From Chromatiaceae bacterium (GTDB taxonomy: Bacteria; Pseudomonadota; Gammaproteobacteria; Chromatiales; Chromatiaceae): DNA of 7,169 bases. Each line of letters begins with the position of its first letter. The stretch's first letter is position 1. The position numbers were made by a program, and so were the translations under genes. The stretch is taken from contig JAEHCY010000069.1 in NCBI GenBank assembly GCA_016880695.1, forward strand, positions 1 through 7,169, given 5' to 3'. The notes under the pieces were generated by a model that saw only the letters and a program-made list of their open reading frames with translations, had not been told where the DNA came from and did not search any database. This document shows, piece after piece, positions 5,351-7,169 of the stretch.

Positions 5351-6073
5351 GTGGAGAGCCTGTTCATCTCGGACCTCCACCTGGCGCGGGATCGCCCCGC
5401 CACCCTCGCCCTCTTCCGGCGCTTCCTCGCTGAGCGGGCCCCGCGCGCCGAGGCCCTCTACCTCCTCGGCGATCTGTTCGATGTCTGGATCGGCGATGAC
5501 GATGACGCCCCCCCGGCGCCCGAAGTCATCGCCGCCCTGCGCGCCCTCGCGGAGACCGGGACGCGGCTCTACTTCATGCGCGGCAACCGCGACTTTCTCA
5601 TCGGGCGCCGCTTCGCGTGGGCTACGTCCTGCCGAATCCTCAAGGACCCCACGGTGGTTCGGCTCTACGGCGAGCCCACCCTGCTCATGCACGGGGACCT
5701 TCTGTGCTCCGATGACATCGCCTATCAGCGCTTCCGCCGACGCGTGCGCAACCCCGTGGTGCGGCAACTATTCCTGTGGAAGCGCCTCGCCCGCCGCCGC
5801 GCCATCGCGGCGGACTATCGACAGCGCAGCGGGCAGGCGATGGCGGAGAAACCCGAGACGATCATGGACGTCAACCCGGACAGGGTCCGCCGCTTCATGA
5901 CCGAGCACGGCGTGCGCCGTTTGATCCACGGCCACACCCATCGACCGGCCGACCATGCCCTCGTGCTCGACCGCCAGCCGGCCGAGCGCATTGTGCTCGC
6001 ACAGTGGCGGGGGGATTGCGGTGAGGTTCTGTCGGTCTCGCCCGCGGGGGCCCGACGGGAAACACTGCGCTAG
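5351..6073 (+). CDS. lpxH: UDP-2,3-diacylglucosamine pyrophosphatase LpxH
   Basis: LpxH is a peripheral inner-membrane metallophosphoesterase. It hydrolyses UDP-2,3-diacylglucosamine to lipid X and UMP, the fourth step of lipid A synthesis. The 240-residue product equals the E. coli length. The Mn-binding residues fall at the known positions: Asp8 and His10 (ISDLHL), Asp41 (LLGDLFD), Asn79 (RGNRDF), His114 (LMHGD), His195 and His197 (HGHTH). The start is a GTG: it is the first possible start after the ppiB TAG in the same frame, and residues 4-10 match the family N-terminus. No Shine-Dalgarno precedes it, since the 12-nt gap is nearly all C and G. Expression therefore probably depends on ribosomes finishing ppiB. 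No clear terminator follows. Confidence 0.96.
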   Translation: MESLFISDLHLARDRPATLALFRRFLAERAPRAEALYLLGDLFDVWIGDDDDAPPAPEVIAALRALAETGTRLYFMRGNRDFLIGRRFAWATSCRILKDPTVVRLYGEPTLLMHGDLLCSDDIAYQRFRRRVRNPVVRQLFLWKRLARRRAIAADYRQRSGQAMAEKPETIMDVNPDRVRRFMTEHGVRRLIHGHTHRPADHALVLDRQPAERIVLAQWRGDCGEVLSVSPAGARRETLR

Positions 6074-6097
6074 AGGGTGCCTCCGCCGCGGAGCATA

Positions 6098-6137
6098 CCC
6101 GCGACGCCCCTCCTGGTGGAGGCGCGCCCCCGCGACG
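6098..6137. repeat. REP-like palindromic element downstream of lpxH
   Basis: CCCGCGACG occurs twice (6098-6106 and 6129-6137), flanking an imperfect palindrome in which CCTCC (6109-6113) pairs with GGAGG (6118-6122). The right half, GGTGGAGGCGCGCCCCCGCG, has the general look of REP elements: a GTGG-type head followed by a GC palindrome (CGCG-CCCC-CGCG). It lies between the tail ends of two convergent genes, the usual REP location. Only one copy is visible in this window. Confidence 0.35.
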
Positions 6138-6241
6138 ATCGGCCCCCACCAAACCCTCACCGGCCCATCGACCAAGGGCAGGTTTCCCACCCGAGCCTGC
6201 TCCTGGGGGAAACGGATCGGGGGGCATTCGTCCGCCGGCGT

Positions 6242-7048
6242 TCAGCCCCCAGCGCATAGGGCGTCGAGCCGGTCGAGCTCCGTATCGCTAAACCCCGCCG
6301 TCCGCCGGGCCTCGTGGTTGAGGGGGCCCCGGATCACCCCGCGCATCTCGGCTTCGACCAGCCGGAGATAGGTCTCCGCCACGTCCCCTCCGCGCTGATC
6401 GCAGAGGTAGCGGAACCACCGACTCCCCGCCGCCACGTGACCCACCTCGTCGCGCAGGATCACCCCCAACGCCTCCGCCGTAGTCGCATCACCCGCGGCG
6501 CGCAGGCGCTCGATCATCCCCGGGGTCACGTCCAGGCCGCGCGCCTCGAGCACGCGGGGCACCAGCGCCATGCGCCGCAGCGGGTCGTCCGCCGTGCGCT
6601 GGGCCGCCTCCCATAGCCCGTTGTGGGCGGGAAAATCCCCGTAATCCCGGCCCAGGGCCCGCAGCCGCTCCCGCATCAGCCCAAAGTGATAGGCCTCCTC
6701 CCGTGCCACCGCCACCCAATCCCGGTAGTAGGCCTCGGGGAGCCCGCGGAAACGGTAGACCGCATCCCAGGCCAGGTCGATGGCATTGAGCTCGATGTGG
6801 GCCACCGCATGGATCAGCGCCGCCCTCCCCTCCTCGTTGCCGAGGCCCCGGCGCGCCAGCTCCCGTGGCGGCACCAGTACGGGGCGCTCCGGGCGACCCG
6901 GCGCACCAATGGGCGTAACCAGCCCATCATCGAACAGGCTCAGACGACCCGATGCCCACTCCTGCACCGCCGCCTCCATCAGCGCCATCTTCTCGTCGGG
7001 ATCACAAGCGTCGAGACAGGCCTTAGCAGACTCGAACAGGGTTTTCAT
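6242..7048 (-). CDS. DUF455 family ferritin-like protein, probable di-iron
   Basis: The 268-residue product resembles the DUF455 (COG2833) ferritin-like family, whose biochemical role I do not know. It shows two repeated metal-binding half-sites of the four-helix fold: Glu86 (HIELNAID) with Glu118-x-x-His121 (REEAYHFG), and Glu168 (LEARG) with Glu201-x-x-His204 (RDEVGHVA). Such a pattern normally binds two irons and supports oxidation, hydroxylation or oxygen-related chemistry. There is no signal peptide or membrane segment, so it should be cytosolic. ATG 7087 is in frame 13 codons upstream, but a -10 box overlaps it, so transcripts would start after it; ATG 7048 (MKTLFESAK) is chosen. No strong Shine-Dalgarno is visible. 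The gene converges with lpxH and seems to be its own transcription unit. Confidence 0.85.
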   Translation of the reverse strand: MKTLFESAKACLDACDPDEKMALMEAAVQEWASGRLSLFDDGLVTPIGAPGRPERPVLVPPRELARRGLGNEEGRAALIHAVAHIELNAIDLAWDAVYRFRGLPEAYYRDWVAVAREEAYHFGLMRERLRALGRDYGDFPAHNGLWEAAQRTADDPLRRMALVPRVLEARGLDVTPGMIERLRAAGDATTAEALGVILRDEVGHVAAGSRWFRYLCDQRGGDVAETYLRLVEAEMRGVIRGPLNHEARRTAGFSDTELDRLDALCAGG

Positions 7049-7085
7049 GCGATTTGCGCGCCGGGTTCCAAAGCGGAGGGCTCGC

Positions 7086-7114
7086 ATTGTAAAGAATCGG
7101 GCGGCTTGTGTTTA
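7086..7114 (-). promoter_or_regulatory. Sigma70 promoter of the DUF455 gene
   Basis: On the minus strand TAAACA (7114-7109, 4 of 6) and TACAAT (7091-7086, 5 of 6) are 17 bp apart. The start near 7079 would give a leader of about 30 nt before ATG 7048 and would exclude the upstream ATG at 7087. Confidence 0.6.
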
Positions 7115-7134
7115 CGCTGAGCGGGAGATGCCAA

Positions 7135-7149
7135 CGGCGCTACGCGCCG
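7135..7149. other. GC hairpin near the right edge
   Basis: CGGCGC (7135-7140) and GCGCCG (7144-7149) form a perfect 6-bp stem with a TAC loop. On the plus strand CTCG and then four T follow, which is a poor terminator. It could belong to the end of a gene outside the window or to a REP-type repeat; the truncation prevents a decision. Confidence 0.3.
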
Positions 7150-7169
7150 CTCGTTTTCCGACATTCATA

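Noticed and set aside
4685..5767. Minus-strand 360-codon frame over ppiA, ppiB and lpxH
   Set aside because: It spans three well-identified genes on the opposite strand and its product is Gly/Val/His/Glu-rich filler typical of antisense frames in GC-rich DNA.
5955..6371. Frames crossing the lpxH-DUF455 gap
   Set aside because: They are shadows of the two genes joined through the intergenic region and show no domain or conserved start.
7128..7169. Short plus-strand frame beginning MPTALRAARF at the right edge
   Set aside because: Only 14 codons are visible, the GAG before the ATG is directly adjacent with no usable spacing, and a palindrome lies inside it; there is too little to call a gene.

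Overview
The window looks like a chromosomal segment of a GC-rich gammaproteobacterium, perhaps of the purple-sulfur or halophilic type (Chromatiales/Ectothiorhodospiraceae). That placement is an inference from gene content, gene order and base composition, not from a database search. The gene set (folD, cysS, ppiA/ppiB, lpxH) and lpxH itself point to a Gram-negative cell that makes lipid A. The order lpxH-ppiB-cysS-folD followed by a tRNA-Arg(TCT) recalls the E. coli region where the same genes lie near argU, the attachment site of prophage DLP12.

Left edge (1-1010): the debris of a mobile element, read on the minus strand. It holds an unidentified ORF running off the window (1-131) and a broken gene (236-735) for the RuvC/RNase H-like nuclease domain of a phage terminase large subunit. 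An 8-bp tandem duplication shifts that gene out of frame right at its last catalytic Asp-Asp motif. The stretch 736-1010 has hairpins and one weak promoter with an internal dyad, but no recognisable gene.

tRNA operon (1011-1548, minus strand): a sigma70-type promoter drives tRNA-Pro(TGG), tRNA-Arg(TCT), tRNA-His(GTG) and tRNA-Lys(CTT), and a strong rho-independent terminator follows. The Lys gene, next to the phage debris, reads TCA where the other three encode CCA.

Housekeeping block (1631-6073): folD (one-carbon folate metabolism) runs rightward from its own promoter, divergent from the tRNA operon. It converges on cysS (cysteinyl-tRNA synthetase, minus strand). Divergent from cysS is a tight plus-strand group, ppiA-ppiB-lpxH. 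This is a periplasmic and a cytoplasmic cyclophilin in tandem, then the lipid A enzyme LpxH, whose GTG start lies in frame 12 nt after the ppiB stop codon. A terminator-shaped hairpin sits in the cysS leader.

Right end (6074-7169): a short intergenic stretch with a REP-like palindrome, then a minus-strand gene for a DUF455 ferritin-like di-iron protein with its own promoter, which fixes the start codon. I found no CRISPR array, complete insertion sequence or obvious new defence system. The most notable items are the broken terminase nuclease, the altered tRNA-Lys 3' end and the cysS leader hairpin.
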